A DNA stretch of 49,491 bases from CAYNXB01 sp964401045 (GTDB taxonomy: Bacteria; Pseudomonadota; Alphaproteobacteria; Sphingomonadales; Sphingomonadaceae). Within the stretch, counting starts at the first letter, position 1. Every line of letters starts with the position of its first letter. The notes under the pieces are model-generated. The model made no database searches. It was not told the DNA's origin and saw nothing but the letters and a program-made list of their open reading frames with translations. This document shows positions 42,303 through 49,491 of this stretch, one piece after another. Where the stretch lies: contig CAYNXB010000011.1 of the NCBI GenBank assembly GCA_964401045.1, forward strand, positions 1 to 49,491. The letters run 5' to 3'. Both the position numbers and the translations under genes were made by a program.

Positions 42303-43159
42303 CAGAGCCCGCGGATGAAATCGGAAAGCAGCGGGCCCAGATCGTCGTGTTCGCAGCCAAGTTGCTTGGTGCTCGAGATGTGGTTGTGCCCCTTGAGCCA
42401 GTGTATTCGCGGCCAGCGGCCCGTCTCGCTTACCCGCGCCTCCACCAGCGCCAGCGCCTGCTTCTGGAAGTCAGGCGGGTCGAACTCGCTGAGCGTGAAC
42501 ATGCACGGCAGCGTGGTCCGCGCGAGGCCGGCTTTGCTCGAAGCGACCGGCCAGCCGTCCTTGTCCTCTCCGTAGTACTGCGGTTTGAACGGATCGACTT
42601 CTGCAATGCGCAAGTCGTAGATGCCCGAGATCATCGCCGCGCCGCCGAGATGGGGCGCTGCTTCGCCGGGGTTGGCGACGACGTCCGCGACATGGGTGGC
42701 ACCTGCGGATTCGCCCATGATGACGATCCTGCCCGGCTCGATGCCGTATTCGCCCGCGTTCTCGCCCAGGTGACGGACTGCCGCGATCACATCGTCGCGG
42801 CCGTCGGGCCAGCGGGCCTCGGGGGCCAGCCGATAGGTCATCGTCGCGCCGACGAACCCCTCGCGGGCGGCCCAGGCGCCGATGTTGTTCTGGAACGGCT
42901 CGCCGGCCTTGCCCTTGTCGCCCATCACGAAGCCGCCGCCGTGGACGAACAGCAGGCACGGCGCGGGGGCGCTCGACGCCGGGCGGAACGCGTCGAGCTT
43001 GTGCCGCTCGTGCGGACCGTAGGCAACGTCACGGGTGACGCGGCGTTCCTCCGGGGCGAGCGCCAGAGGCGCGTAGAGCCCGATGGTGCCCTGGATCATG
43101 TCCGGGGTGAATGCCGAGCCCCACCTGGCGATGGCATCGAACAGGTCTTGGCGCTTCAT
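42302..43159 (-). CDS. alpha/beta hydrolase, HSL-like esterase
   Basis: A 285-residue carboxylesterase-type hydrolase. The oxyanion loop CLLFVHGGGFVMG and the nucleophile elbow IVIMGESAGATHVA are those of the hormone-sensitive-lipase group; an Asp in EFDPPDF and a His in KGHNHIS can complete the triad. No signal peptide is present, so it acts in the cytoplasm. It may split an ester or feruloyl-type linkage before or after stilbene cleavage, an inference from context. ATG at 43159 overlaps the ADH stop (ATGA). Confidence 0.88.
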   Translation of the reverse strand: MKRQDLFDAIARWGSAFTPDMIQGTIGLYAPLALAPEERRVTRDVAYGPHERHKLDAFRPASSAPAPCLLFVHGGGFVMGDKGKAGEPFQNNIGAWAAREGFVGATMTYRLAPEARWPDGRDDVIAAVRHLGENAGEYGIEPGRIVIMGESAGATHVADVVANPGEAAPHLGGAAMISGIYDLRIAEVDPFKPQYYGEDKDGWPVASSKAGLARTTLPCMFTLSEFDPPDFQKQALALVEARVSETGRWPRIHWLKGHNHISSTKQLGCEHDDLGPLLSDFIRGL

Positions 43160-44259
43160 GCGTCCTCCATCACCAGCACCGGCTTCACCACCGTTGCTGC
43201 CTCGCAATCGTGCCATGCCTGGTCGAAATCGGCGAACCTATAGGTCGTCACCAGCTTCTCGAGCGGGAAGCGGCCCTGGCGCCAGAACTCGATCAGCCTG
43301 GGAATGAACAGCCGCGGATTGGCGCTGCCGCCGAGGATGCCGACCAGCTTCTTGCCGCCTGCGAGCATATTCATCATGTCCGGCTGCCAGTCGCCGCGAG
43401 GGCGGGTGACGAACCCGGAGACACCGCGGTTGCCGAGCACTTGCAGCGCAAGGGTGAACACCGCGTCGGCGACCGTGGTGTTGAAGCTGAAGTCCGCGCC
43501 TTGCGGCAGGATCTCGCGGATTGCGGCGAGCGTGTCGCTACCGTCCGAATGGACTGCGTGGGTCGCGCCGACCTGCCTGGCCAGCTCGCACCGCTCCGCC
43601 ACCGTGTCCACGGCCACGATCGTGCCCGCGCCGCAGATGCGCGCCGCCATCACCGCCGCCATGCCGACCCCGCCGACCCCGAACACCACGATCGACTGAC
43701 CCGGGCGGACCTTGAGTTCCTCGATCACCGCACCGGCGCCAGTGATGATCCCGCAGGCCATCGGCGCGACCAGCTGGAGCGGCACGTCCTTGGGCACCGG
43801 CACCGCGCCGCGCGCGTGGGCGACCATGTGCGTGGCGAAACTCGACTGGGCGAAGAAGTGGCTCCCCACCTGCTCGCCCCCCGCGCCGAGCGCGCTGGTC
43901 CCGTCCGGCCGGGAACAGCCGAAGGCGCGTGGCATGGCCTCACGGCAATAAGTCGGCTCGCCCTTGAGGCACGACGGGCAATTGCCGCACGATCCGCCCG
44001 AAACGACCACGTGATCGCCTGGCTTCACGTGTGTCACCGCCTCGCCGACTTTCTCGACCACGCCTGCGCCTTCGTGGCCGTAAACCGAGGGTTTTGGCCC
44101 CGGCCAGCCGATCCCGGCGTGGGCGTGAAGGTCGGTGTGGCAAATGCCGGTGGCGACAAGGCGAACGAGGATCTCGTCGGCTCTCGGCTCGCCCAGCTCG
44201 AGTTGCTCCAGCACCGGCGCGGGGGCCCCGGCACGGCTGACCGCTGCGGTTATCCTCAT
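43156..44259 (-). CDS. zinc-dependent alcohol dehydrogenase, aryl-alcohol type
   Basis: A 367-residue medium-chain dehydrogenase. Catalytic zinc ligands are C40 in GICHTDLHAH and the GHE at 61-63. The structural zinc cysteines are C91, C94, C97 and C105 (CGNCPSCLKGEPTYC). The cofactor loop is VVFGVGGVGMAAVMAA. The layout is that of the benzyl/aryl-alcohol dehydrogenases (XylB/AreB group), using NAD. In this operon it would oxidise a benzylic or cinnamyl alcohol for the aldehyde dehydrogenase. It overlaps the NTF2-like gene by 4 bases (ATGA). Confidence 0.9.
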   Translation of the reverse strand: MRITAAVSRAGAPAPVLEQLELGEPRADEILVRLVATGICHTDLHAHAGIGWPGPKPSVYGHEGAGVVEKVGEAVTHVKPGDHVVVSGGSCGNCPSCLKGEPTYCREAMPRAFGCSRPDGTSALGAGGEQVGSHFFAQSSFATHMVAHARGAVPVPKDVPLQLVAPMACGIITGAGAVIEELKVRPGQSIVVFGVGGVGMAAVMAARICGAGTIVAVDTVAERCELARQVGATHAVHSDGSDTLAAIREILPQGADFSFNTTVADAVFTLALQVLGNRGVSGFVTRPRGDWQPDMMNMLAGGKKLVGILGGSANPRLFIPRLIEFWRQGRFPLEKLVTTYRFADFDQAWHDCEAATVVKPVLVMEDA

Positions 44260-44786
44260 TCGTCGTCCAGCTTGTGCTTGGGCGGGGTCATCGCCGGGCG
44301 GCCCTTCATCCTGACGTCACCCTGCCATGGCACGTCTTCCATCGTGCGCCAGGCGTTCACCAACAGGTGCTTGAACACCCACACGCCGTCTTCCTTGATC
44401 AGGCGATCGTCACGCGTGCCGATGCCGAACACGAAGTTGGTGCCGTATTCGACGTTGAACTGGAGGATCTGGAACATCGAGCGGACCCGCGCGCCTTCGG
44501 CGGTGGGGGTCATCAGGAAGTGCTGGAACAGGTGCTGGCGGCCGAACCACCAGTGTTGCCGGTCGTACCACAGCTCCTTGAGGTTCTCGAGGATCGCCGT
44601 GTGGCCGCGCACCTCGCCTTGCCACAAGTGGTCGAACGCGCCGTCCCGCGCGAACGCCGACAGGGCCAGCTCGGCATCGGCGAGGTCGATGCCCCAGGCG
44701 TAGCGGGCATATGTCTCCATGATGTCCCCGCGATCCTGTGCGGGCATCGTTTTGGGGACGCCGTTGGGCCAAGGGTTCTCGCTCAC
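44256..44786 (-). CDS. NTF2-like (SnoaL-fold) protein, candidate gamma-formaldehyde lyase
   Basis: A 176-residue cytoplasmic NTF2-fold protein: DIMETYARYAWGIDLADAELALSAFARDGAFDHLWQGEVRGHTAILENL forms the first half, and FVFGIGTRDDRLIKEDGVWVFKHLLVNAWRTM the second. Polar residues likely to line the pocket include Tyr26, Asp34, His53 and the unusual WYDRQHWWFGRQHLFQHF stretch. The sphingomonad lyases that remove the gamma-carbon of lignin dimers to give stilbenes are NTF2-like proteins, and this gene is coupled by GTGA to a stilbene-cleaving type oxygenase. That supports, but does not prove, a lyase role. The alternative is an isomerase or dehydratase. Confidence 0.72.
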   Translation of the reverse strand: MSENPWPNGVPKTMPAQDRGDIMETYARYAWGIDLADAELALSAFARDGAFDHLWQGEVRGHTAILENLKELWYDRQHWWFGRQHLFQHFLMTPTAEGARVRSMFQILQFNVEYGTNFVFGIGTRDDRLIKEDGVWVFKHLLVNAWRTMEDVPWQGDVRMKGRPAMTPPKHKLDDE

Positions 44787-46231
44787 GCCACCGCCTCCAT
44801 TTCGTATCGTCCGCTTTCGAACACCTCATCCGGCACCCACACGCCATGGAAGCTGGCCCGCACGCGCACCGGCAAGTGCAGCCGCGCGACCGGGCCTTTG
44901 GCGAGGTCGAGCGCGTCGAAGATGCCGATTTCGCTGTGGCCTTGGTCGAGCCGGTTGAGGATCGAGAGGATCCATCCATCGCCTTCCTTCGCGCCGGGCG
45001 AGCGGGGAACGAACTGCGGCTCCTGCACAGCAGTCTTTTCGCCGTGCTCCCACACCTCGACCGCGCCGGTCTTCACGTTGACGTGGCCGAGCGTGCTGGT
45101 GCCATCGCCGCCGCGGTACACGATCACCCAGCCGTGGGTGTAGTCGCGGCCCTGCCAGCGGTCGTCGGTGCGCGGCATCTCGCACGGCACCGGCATCAGC
45201 GGGCGGGTGTCATAGCTGTCGTCGTTACGCGCGAGATCCATGGTGATGCGGGTGAGGACCGGCGGCACCCCTGGGACTTCGCGCCCGTCAGGAGTCTTGA
45301 AGAACGGGAAGCAGTTGCCGTCGTAGAGGCACACGTCGAGGTGGACCTTGGTGCCCTCGGTCACCGCATTGAGCATGTGCCCGGCGCTGGAGGTCGGGCC
45401 TTCGAACCAGCGGACCTCGTCGGCCGAGCCGTAACGCGGGATCACGGCGATCATGGTCGGCTTGTCGTCATGCCATTCGTAGAACGTCTTGCCCGCCTTG
45501 AGGCCGTCCATATCGGGCGTGCACAGCGGGAAGAACGGCACCACGATATGTGTCTCGGTGATCGCGAAATCGTGCACCACGTTGGCCCACGGGGCGTCGA
45601 ACCACACTTCGTGCTTGAGGGTACCGTCGGGGTGGAAGATGTAGATCGCGAAGTCGCGCGTGGTGTCGCCCTTGGCCTGGTACGAGTAGGTCAGCAGCTC
45701 GCCGGTGACCCAATCGACTTTCGGGTGCGCGGAGAGGCTGACGGCGGACACCTGCCCGTCGAGATCGGTCTTGGCCCGCGTTTCGAGCGTGTCGGGATCG
45801 ACCTCGAACGGCAGGTCGTCTTCCTTGAGCGCCATCAGCTTGCCGGCGTGGAACAGCATCGAGGTGTTGGCGGTGCCGGGGCTGGTCTCGGCCGCCAGCG
45901 GATCGGCGGTGTAGCGGTTGCGGTACTTGCCGAACAGCGAGCGGCGATGCTCGGCCTGCAGCTCGTAGCGCGGGGTGCGGACCCAGCGGTTGCGATAGGT
46001 GACGTGGCCGTCCTCGAAGCGGAACATGAACATCATGCCCTCGCCATCAATGAAGATGTCCTCGCCGTTCATCGGAGGGAACTGGCGGTCCGCGCCGCAG
46101 CGATACCAGGTGCCGTTGAGCCCTTCCGGGACGTGGCCTTCGATCAGTTCCAGCCCGTCGACCGTGCATTCGGAGCGCATCGGGTGCGCCCAGCCCGCAT
46201 ATTCGGCGATCTTGGGGAAAGTGATTTCCAT
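44783..46231 (-). CDS. carotenoid-cleavage-family dioxygenase, lignostilbene dioxygenase type
   Basis: A 482-residue seven-bladed propeller with one iron. All four iron histidines are present: H169 (SAHPKVD), H220 (VVHDFAIT), H285 (SAGHMLNA) and H462 (SFHGVWVP). Phe60, Tyr103 and Lys136 sit where stilbene-cleaving enzymes such as NOV1 and LsdA have Phe59, Tyr101 and Lys134, which hold the 4-hydroxyphenyl ring. The expected reaction is oxygen-dependent cleavage of a hydroxystilbene C=C bond into two aldehydes. It lacks a signal peptide. It begins 5 bases after the aldehyde dehydrogenase stop. Confidence 0.9.
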   Translation of the reverse strand: MEITFPKIAEYAGWAHPMRSECTVDGLELIEGHVPEGLNGTWYRCGADRQFPPMNGEDIFIDGEGMMFMFRFEDGHVTYRNRWVRTPRYELQAEHRRSLFGKYRNRYTADPLAAETSPGTANTSMLFHAGKLMALKEDDLPFEVDPDTLETRAKTDLDGQVSAVSLSAHPKVDWVTGELLTYSYQAKGDTTRDFAIYIFHPDGTLKHEVWFDAPWANVVHDFAITETHIVVPFFPLCTPDMDGLKAGKTFYEWHDDKPTMIAVIPRYGSADEVRWFEGPTSSAGHMLNAVTEGTKVHLDVCLYDGNCFPFFKTPDGREVPGVPPVLTRITMDLARNDDSYDTRPLMPVPCEMPRTDDRWQGRDYTHGWVIVYRGGDGTSTLGHVNVKTGAVEVWEHGEKTAVQEPQFVPRSPGAKEGDGWILSILNRLDQGHSEIGIFDALDLAKGPVARLHLPVRVRASFHGVWVPDEVFESGRYEMEAVA

Positions 46232-46236
46232 GACCG

Positions 46237-47682
46237 TTATCCCATTGCCTGATCGACCGCCGAGACGGCTTCGCGCGTGAGGCAAACCGGCGTGCCCGAA
46301 TTGACCAGCAGCGCCTGCTTGCGGACGTAGCGGGTGAGGTCGCCGCGCAGGCCCGGGAGCCCCGAGAAGCCGAAGCTGTCGTTCTTCGCTTCAGAGCCGA
46401 AGAAGGTGAGGAAGGTGTCCTGCACGCTGACCTTGCCGGCATCGATCCGCTCGGCAACCGCGCCGGCGGTTTCGGCGTCGGGGCCAATCACCGCGGCCGA
46501 GAGGCCGTAATCGGTGTCGTTGGCGAGCGCGATCGCCTGCTCGATGTCGTGCCACTTCATCACCGGCATCACCGGGCCGAAGGTTTCCTCACGCATGATT
46601 TTCATGTCGTGGGTCACGCCGGTCAGCACGGTCGGGCGCATGTAGTCGCCGCCGTCGATCTGGAACGGCGGGCCGCCCTCGACGATCTCCGTGCCCATCG
46701 CCACCGCCTGTTCGAGTTGCGCGGCGACGATCTTCGCCTGATGTGGGCCGGTGAATGCGTCGATGTGGCCGCCCATCGGGTCCTTGTCGTTCAGCTCGAT
46801 TCGCCGGGCGCGCTCGACCAGTTTTTCGACGTATTCGTCGTGGATCGTGTCCTGGACGTAGATGCGCTCGATCGAGAAGCACACCTGTCCTGTCGCGCTG
46901 ATTGCGCCGCGGATGGTCGCCGAGACCGCGTCGTCGATGTTCGCGCCTTCCATCACGATCAGCGGGTCCTTGCCGCCAAGCTCGACGTCGTAGGGGATCA
47001 TCCGCGCGCCGCACGCGGCGGCGACCTTGCGGCCGTTTGGGACCGATCCGGTGAAGGAGATGTAGTCGGCTTCTTCGACCAGCGCCTGGCCGGTCTCGCC
47101 ATCGCCGTGCACGCAGTCGAACACCGCGGCCAGCTCGGGCACTTCGCGCACGCTGTCGAACAGCGGACCGGTGAATCGGGGCGTCACTTCGCTTGGTTTG
47201 AGCAGCACCGCGCAGCCAGCGAACAGCGGCGGGATCGCGTGCAGCATCGACAGCATGGTCGGCGCGTTCCACGGGCTGATTACGCCGACCAGCGGATAGG
47301 GCTTAAGCAGGCTCGAATAGGAAATCTCGGGATTAGCCCGGGCGACGCCTTCCTTGAGCGCTCCTTTAAGCTGCATCGGCGCGGAATGGATCAGCCCGCC
47401 GAGGATGCCGAGCATCATATCGGGCGCGATGCGGCTGATCTCGCAATAGCCGGTATCGTGCGAATCCGCGTCGATGATTGCCTGCCGGTACTTGCCGCCA
47501 ATCAGCGCGGCCCAGCGGCCCATGACCTTGCAGCGCTCTTCGGGCGGCATCGCCGCCCAGGCCGGCTGCGCCGCGCGCAGCCTGGCCGCCTTGGCCGCCA
47601 CAATCGCGCGGTCCGCGACCTCGATCTCGAAATCGGCTTGCCCGGTGCGCGGGTTGCGCACCGGCAGCTTACGAGCAGCCAT
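46237..47682 (-). CDS. NAD(P)-dependent aldehyde dehydrogenase
   Basis: A 481-residue ALDH-superfamily enzyme and first gene of the operon. Catalytic residues are N139 (ISPWNAP), E234 (VELGGKDP) and C268 (ATGQVCFSIERIYV); the cofactor region ISFTGSVPNGRKVA is normal. The active-site text SATGQVCFS is a little unusual, where NxGQxC is most common. It would oxidise the benzaldehydes released by the stilbene cleavage. ATG 47682 is chosen; ATG 47691, three residues upstream, is possible. A strong promoter match lies about 60 bases upstream. Confidence 0.92.
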   Translation of the reverse strand: MAARKLPVRNPRTGQADFEIEVADRAIVAAKAARLRAAQPAWAAMPPEERCKVMGRWAALIGGKYRQAIIDADSHDTGYCEISRIAPDMMLGILGGLIHSAPMQLKGALKEGVARANPEISYSSLLKPYPLVGVISPWNAPTMLSMLHAIPPLFAGCAVLLKPSEVTPRFTGPLFDSVREVPELAAVFDCVHGDGETGQALVEEADYISFTGSVPNGRKVAAACGARMIPYDVELGGKDPLIVMEGANIDDAVSATIRGAISATGQVCFSIERIYVQDTIHDEYVEKLVERARRIELNDKDPMGGHIDAFTGPHQAKIVAAQLEQAVAMGTEIVEGGPPFQIDGGDYMRPTVLTGVTHDMKIMREETFGPVMPVMKWHDIEQAIALANDTDYGLSAAVIGPDAETAGAVAERIDAGKVSVQDTFLTFFGSEAKNDSFGFSGLPGLRGDLTRYVRKQALLVNSGTPVCLTREAVSAVDQAMG

Positions 47683-47722
47683 CCTTCCCATCCTCTTCGG
47701 TACCCCGGTTCGGGGTGAGCCT

Positions 47723-47774
47723 TTGACTCGGCCTTCTTTCATTGATTATTCAATGATGAGGCGGATCGAGTCAA
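47723..47774. promoter_or_regulatory. face-to-face promoters with nested MarR operator
   Basis: The divergent spacer has an inner palindrome CATTGATTATTCAATG (47740-47755, 6-base arms) inside an outer inverted repeat TTGACTCG (47723-47730) and CGAGTCAA (47767-47774). On the minus strand TTGACT (47774-47769), an 18-base spacer and AATAAT (47750-47745) form a near-consensus promoter for the operon. On the plus strand TTGACT (47723-47728) and TATTCA (47747-47752), also 18 apart, can serve marR. Both -10 elements lie in the inner palindrome, so a bound MarR dimer would block both. Confidence 0.7.
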
Positions 47775-47779
47775 CGGGG

Positions 47780-48253
47780 ATGCGTGCAGTGGAGCGTGAT
47801 ACGGCGGACCAGATCCCGACATACGACATCGGCGGGCTGCCCTATTTCGGCTACCGGCTAGCGGTCACCGCGAAGCTGTTCGACCGCAAGTTCGTCGAGA
47901 TACTCATGGCCCATTCCACGCTTACCCTGCCGCAATGGCGCTGCATGGCGCAGCTCGGGCTGGCGGAGCCGGGCACGGTGCGCTCTCTCGCAGAGGGCGC
48001 AGCGGTGGATCGGGCGGAAGTCAGCCGCGCGCTCGCCCGCCTCGTCGCGCAGGGCATCGTCGCGCGGCATGACAATCGCGGCGACCAGCGCAGCCCGCAA
48101 TTCACGCTCACCGCCGAGGGCCGCGCGCTGTTCGCCCGCGTGCGCAAGCCGGTGTCCGAATTCATCCGCTCGCTCGTCTCCCAGATCGCCGAGAGCGATA
48201 TCGAGGCGGCGGACCGGGTGTTGTGGACGGTATCGAAGGGTTGCCTCGACTGA
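47780..48253 (+). CDS. MarR-family transcriptional regulator
   Basis: A 157-residue winged-helix regulator. The core is LPQWRCMAQLGLAEPGTVRSLAEGAAVDRAEVSRALARLVAQGIVARHDNRGDQRSPQFTLTAEGRALF, with the MarR recognition helix and the wing ending DxRSxxxxLT. ATG 47780 is preferred: ATGs at 47753 and 47756 lie within the operator and would leave no room for the promoter. It is divergent from the stilbenoid operon and probably represses both. The likely inducer is a phenolic substrate or intermediate. Confidence 0.9.
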   Translation: MRAVERDTADQIPTYDIGGLPYFGYRLAVTAKLFDRKFVEILMAHSTLTLPQWRCMAQLGLAEPGTVRSLAEGAAVDRAEVSRALARLVAQGIVARHDNRGDQRSPQFTLTAEGRALFARVRKPVSEFIRSLVSQIAESDIEAADRVLWTVSKGCLD

Positions 48254-48291
48254 TCCCCACGCCCGCTATCCATCGCGCGGCCTTTGGGTTA

Positions 48292-48313
48292 TTTTGCGGC
48301 CCAGGGCGCAAAA
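48292..48313. promoter_or_regulatory. palindrome upstream of the second TonB receptor
   Basis: TTTTGCG (48292-48298) and CGCAAAA (48307-48313) form a perfect 7-base inverted repeat around an 8-base centre in the 91-base gap after marR. A GATAAT at 48322-48327 could be a -10 for the receptor gene; the palindrome then covers the -35 region, where no -35 consensus is seen. An activator or repressor site is likely. No T-tract follows, so it is not a good marR terminator. Confidence 0.5.
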
Positions 48314-48344
48314 GACGCATCGATAATAACAACGGGAGGTGGGG

Positions 48345-49491
48345 ATGAGGGATATCGCTATCCGTTTCGGATTGGGTGTGTCCGCGGCCGGGCTGGCGGC
48401 GGCGCTGCCGCAGGCCGCTTGGGCGCAGGACAATGCCGGGCAAGTTGCGGCGCCAGCCGAAGCCCAGGGCAACGCAATCATCGTCACCGGCCTGCGCCGC
48501 TCCGAGGAATTGCAGGATACCCCCGCCGCGATCACCGCGTTCAACTCCGAGCTGATCGAGAACGCCGGCATCAACCGCCCGGCGGACTTCATCGAGCTGA
48601 CGCCCAACGTGAATCTGGTCGAGACCCAGAACGTCGGCAACGCGTTCGTCATCATCCGCGGCATCACACAGGCGCGCAACAGCGAGCCATCGGTGGCGGT
48701 GGTGATCGATGGGGTGCAGCAGGTGAACCCGGCGCAGTTCAACCAGGACCTGTTCGACATCGAGCAGATCGAGGTGCTGAAAGGCCCGCAAGGCGCGCTC
48801 TACGGCCGCAATGCGATCGGCGGGGCGATCATCATCACCACCAAGCAGCCGTCGGACGTGCTCGAAGGCAAGATCGCCGCGGGGATCGACAACGGCTTCG
48901 GCTGGTACGTACGCGGCGGCGTCAGCGGGCCGATCTCGGACGGCGTGAAGTTCCGCCTGTCGGGCCAGTACAAAGACACCGAGGGCTATATCGAGAACGC
49001 CTACCTCAGGGAGAAGGCCGACCCCTACGAGAACGCCTCGCTGCGCGGCAACCTGCTGTTCGATCTCGGCGGCGGGTTCGAAGCCGACTTGCGCGGCAGC
49101 CTCGACCGGGTTCGTGCGCAAGGCTTCTGGTACAACATCGTCACCGATGTGAACGACACTAGCGTGCCGGTGCAGGTCAACAATCCGGGGCAGGACGATC
49201 GCGATATCTACAATGTCGCCGCCAAGCTCTCGTACACCGGCGATAACTTCTCGGTCACCTCGATCACATCGTACGACACGGTGAGCGAGATCATCACCGG
49301 GGATGCGTTCGACTTCCGCCCGATCGAGGAATCGTTCTTCTTCCGCCCGGCGGATTCGCCGTTCGGCTTCGGCCTCGGCCTCGGGTTCGACCTCAACCAG
49401 AGCCAGTATCTCGACGTCGAGGCGTTCAGCCAGGAACTGCGCGTCCAGTCGCCCGATAACCAGAAGCTGTTCTGGATGTTCGGCGGCTACC
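48345..49491 (+). CDS. TonB-dependent receptor (partial, runs off the window)
   Basis: The first 382 residues of a receptor. A signal peptide (RFGLGVSAAGLAAALPQAAWAQ) precedes the TonB-box-like AIIVTGLRR, the plug (TPAAITAFNSELIENAGI, VIIRGITQARNSEPSVAVVIDGVQQ, QIEVLKGPQGALYGRNAIGGAIIITTKQP) and the first barrel strands. The ribosome site GGGAGGTGGGG lies directly before ATG. No stop occurs before the window end. Position next to marR and the stilbenoid operon suggests that it imports the operon's substrate across the outer membrane. Confidence 0.93.
   Translation, partial: MRDIAIRFGLGVSAAGLAAALPQAAWAQDNAGQVAAPAEAQGNAIIVTGLRRSEELQDTPAAITAFNSELIENAGINRPADFIELTPNVNLVETQNVGNAFVIIRGITQARNSEPSVAVVIDGVQQVNPAQFNQDLFDIEQIEVLKGPQGALYGRNAIGGAIIITTKQPSDVLEGKIAAGIDNGFGWYVRGGVSGPISDGVKFRLSGQYKDTEGYIENAYLREKADPYENASLRGNLLFDLGGGFEADLRGSLDRVRAQGFWYNIVTDVNDTSVPVQVNNPGQDDRDIYNVAAKLSYTGDNFSVTSITSYDTVSEIITGDAFDFRPIEESFFFRPADSPFGFGLGLGFDLNQSQYLDVEAFSQELRVQSPDNQKLFWMFGGY

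Noticed and set aside
47474..47779. Longer marR frame starting up to 100 codons earlier
   Set aside because: It would run through the aldehyde dehydrogenase gene and the operator. The MarR family N-terminus fits ATG 47780.

Overview
The window is a stretch of GC-rich alphaproteobacterial chromosome, most likely from the order Sphingomonadales. The evidence is a Ros/MucR regulator, two large TonB-dependent receptors with a typical plug entry motif (IVVTGSR, IIVTGLR), class II DAHP synthase, the block mutY / dciA / two DsbA-like genes / smc, and many short conserved proteins of that order. I cannot fix the genus. Genes are tightly packed: no stretch longer than about 215 bases lacks a gene. I saw no tRNA, rRNA, CRISPR array, insertion sequence or phage gene.

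Positions 1-15600 are mostly housekeeping. They hold the end of ubiA, a cyclophilin, mgtE with a DUF1489 gene, a family 1 glycosyltransferase, a coupled minus-strand trio (serine hydrolase, nudC, FrnE-like thiol protein), two tiny membrane proteins, mutY diverging from dciA, a tandem pair of periplasmic DsbA-like proteins, smc, and two small exported proteins. Positions 15600-25300 form one long minus-strand array: nifU-like gene, nitroreductase, tsaB, rimI, mucR, fur, plsC-like acyltransferase, miaB, phoH, ybeY, corC, then a LysR gene and soxR. soxR has a near-consensus SoxR box in front of it, and fur starts directly behind a perfect terminator hairpin.

Positions 25400-33800 are on the plus strand: a periplasmic M16 zinc protease, DAHP synthase, a coupled ergothioneine operon (egtB, egtD and a DUF5996 gene), and a membrane-anchored retropepsin. 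Positions 33792-39528 form an accessory uptake module: a TonB receptor and a Tat-exported sulfatase on the minus strand, with a divergent LysR regulator. A stand-alone ATP-dependent DNA ligase follows.

Positions 40577-49491 hold the most interesting system. It is a seven-gene minus-strand operon of aldehyde dehydrogenase, lignostilbene-dioxygenase-type carotenoid oxygenase, NTF2-like protein, zinc alcohol dehydrogenase, alpha/beta hydrolase, MFS transporter and VOC protein. Five of the six junctions overlap. A MarR gene diverges from it, with a nested dyad lying over both promoters, and a second TonB receptor runs off the window end. The oxygenase has the four iron histidines and the Phe/Tyr/Lys set known from stilbene-cleaving enzymes. 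I infer a route for importing and degrading stilbenoids or lignin dimers, in which the NTF2-like protein may be a gamma-formaldehyde lyase that makes the stilbene.
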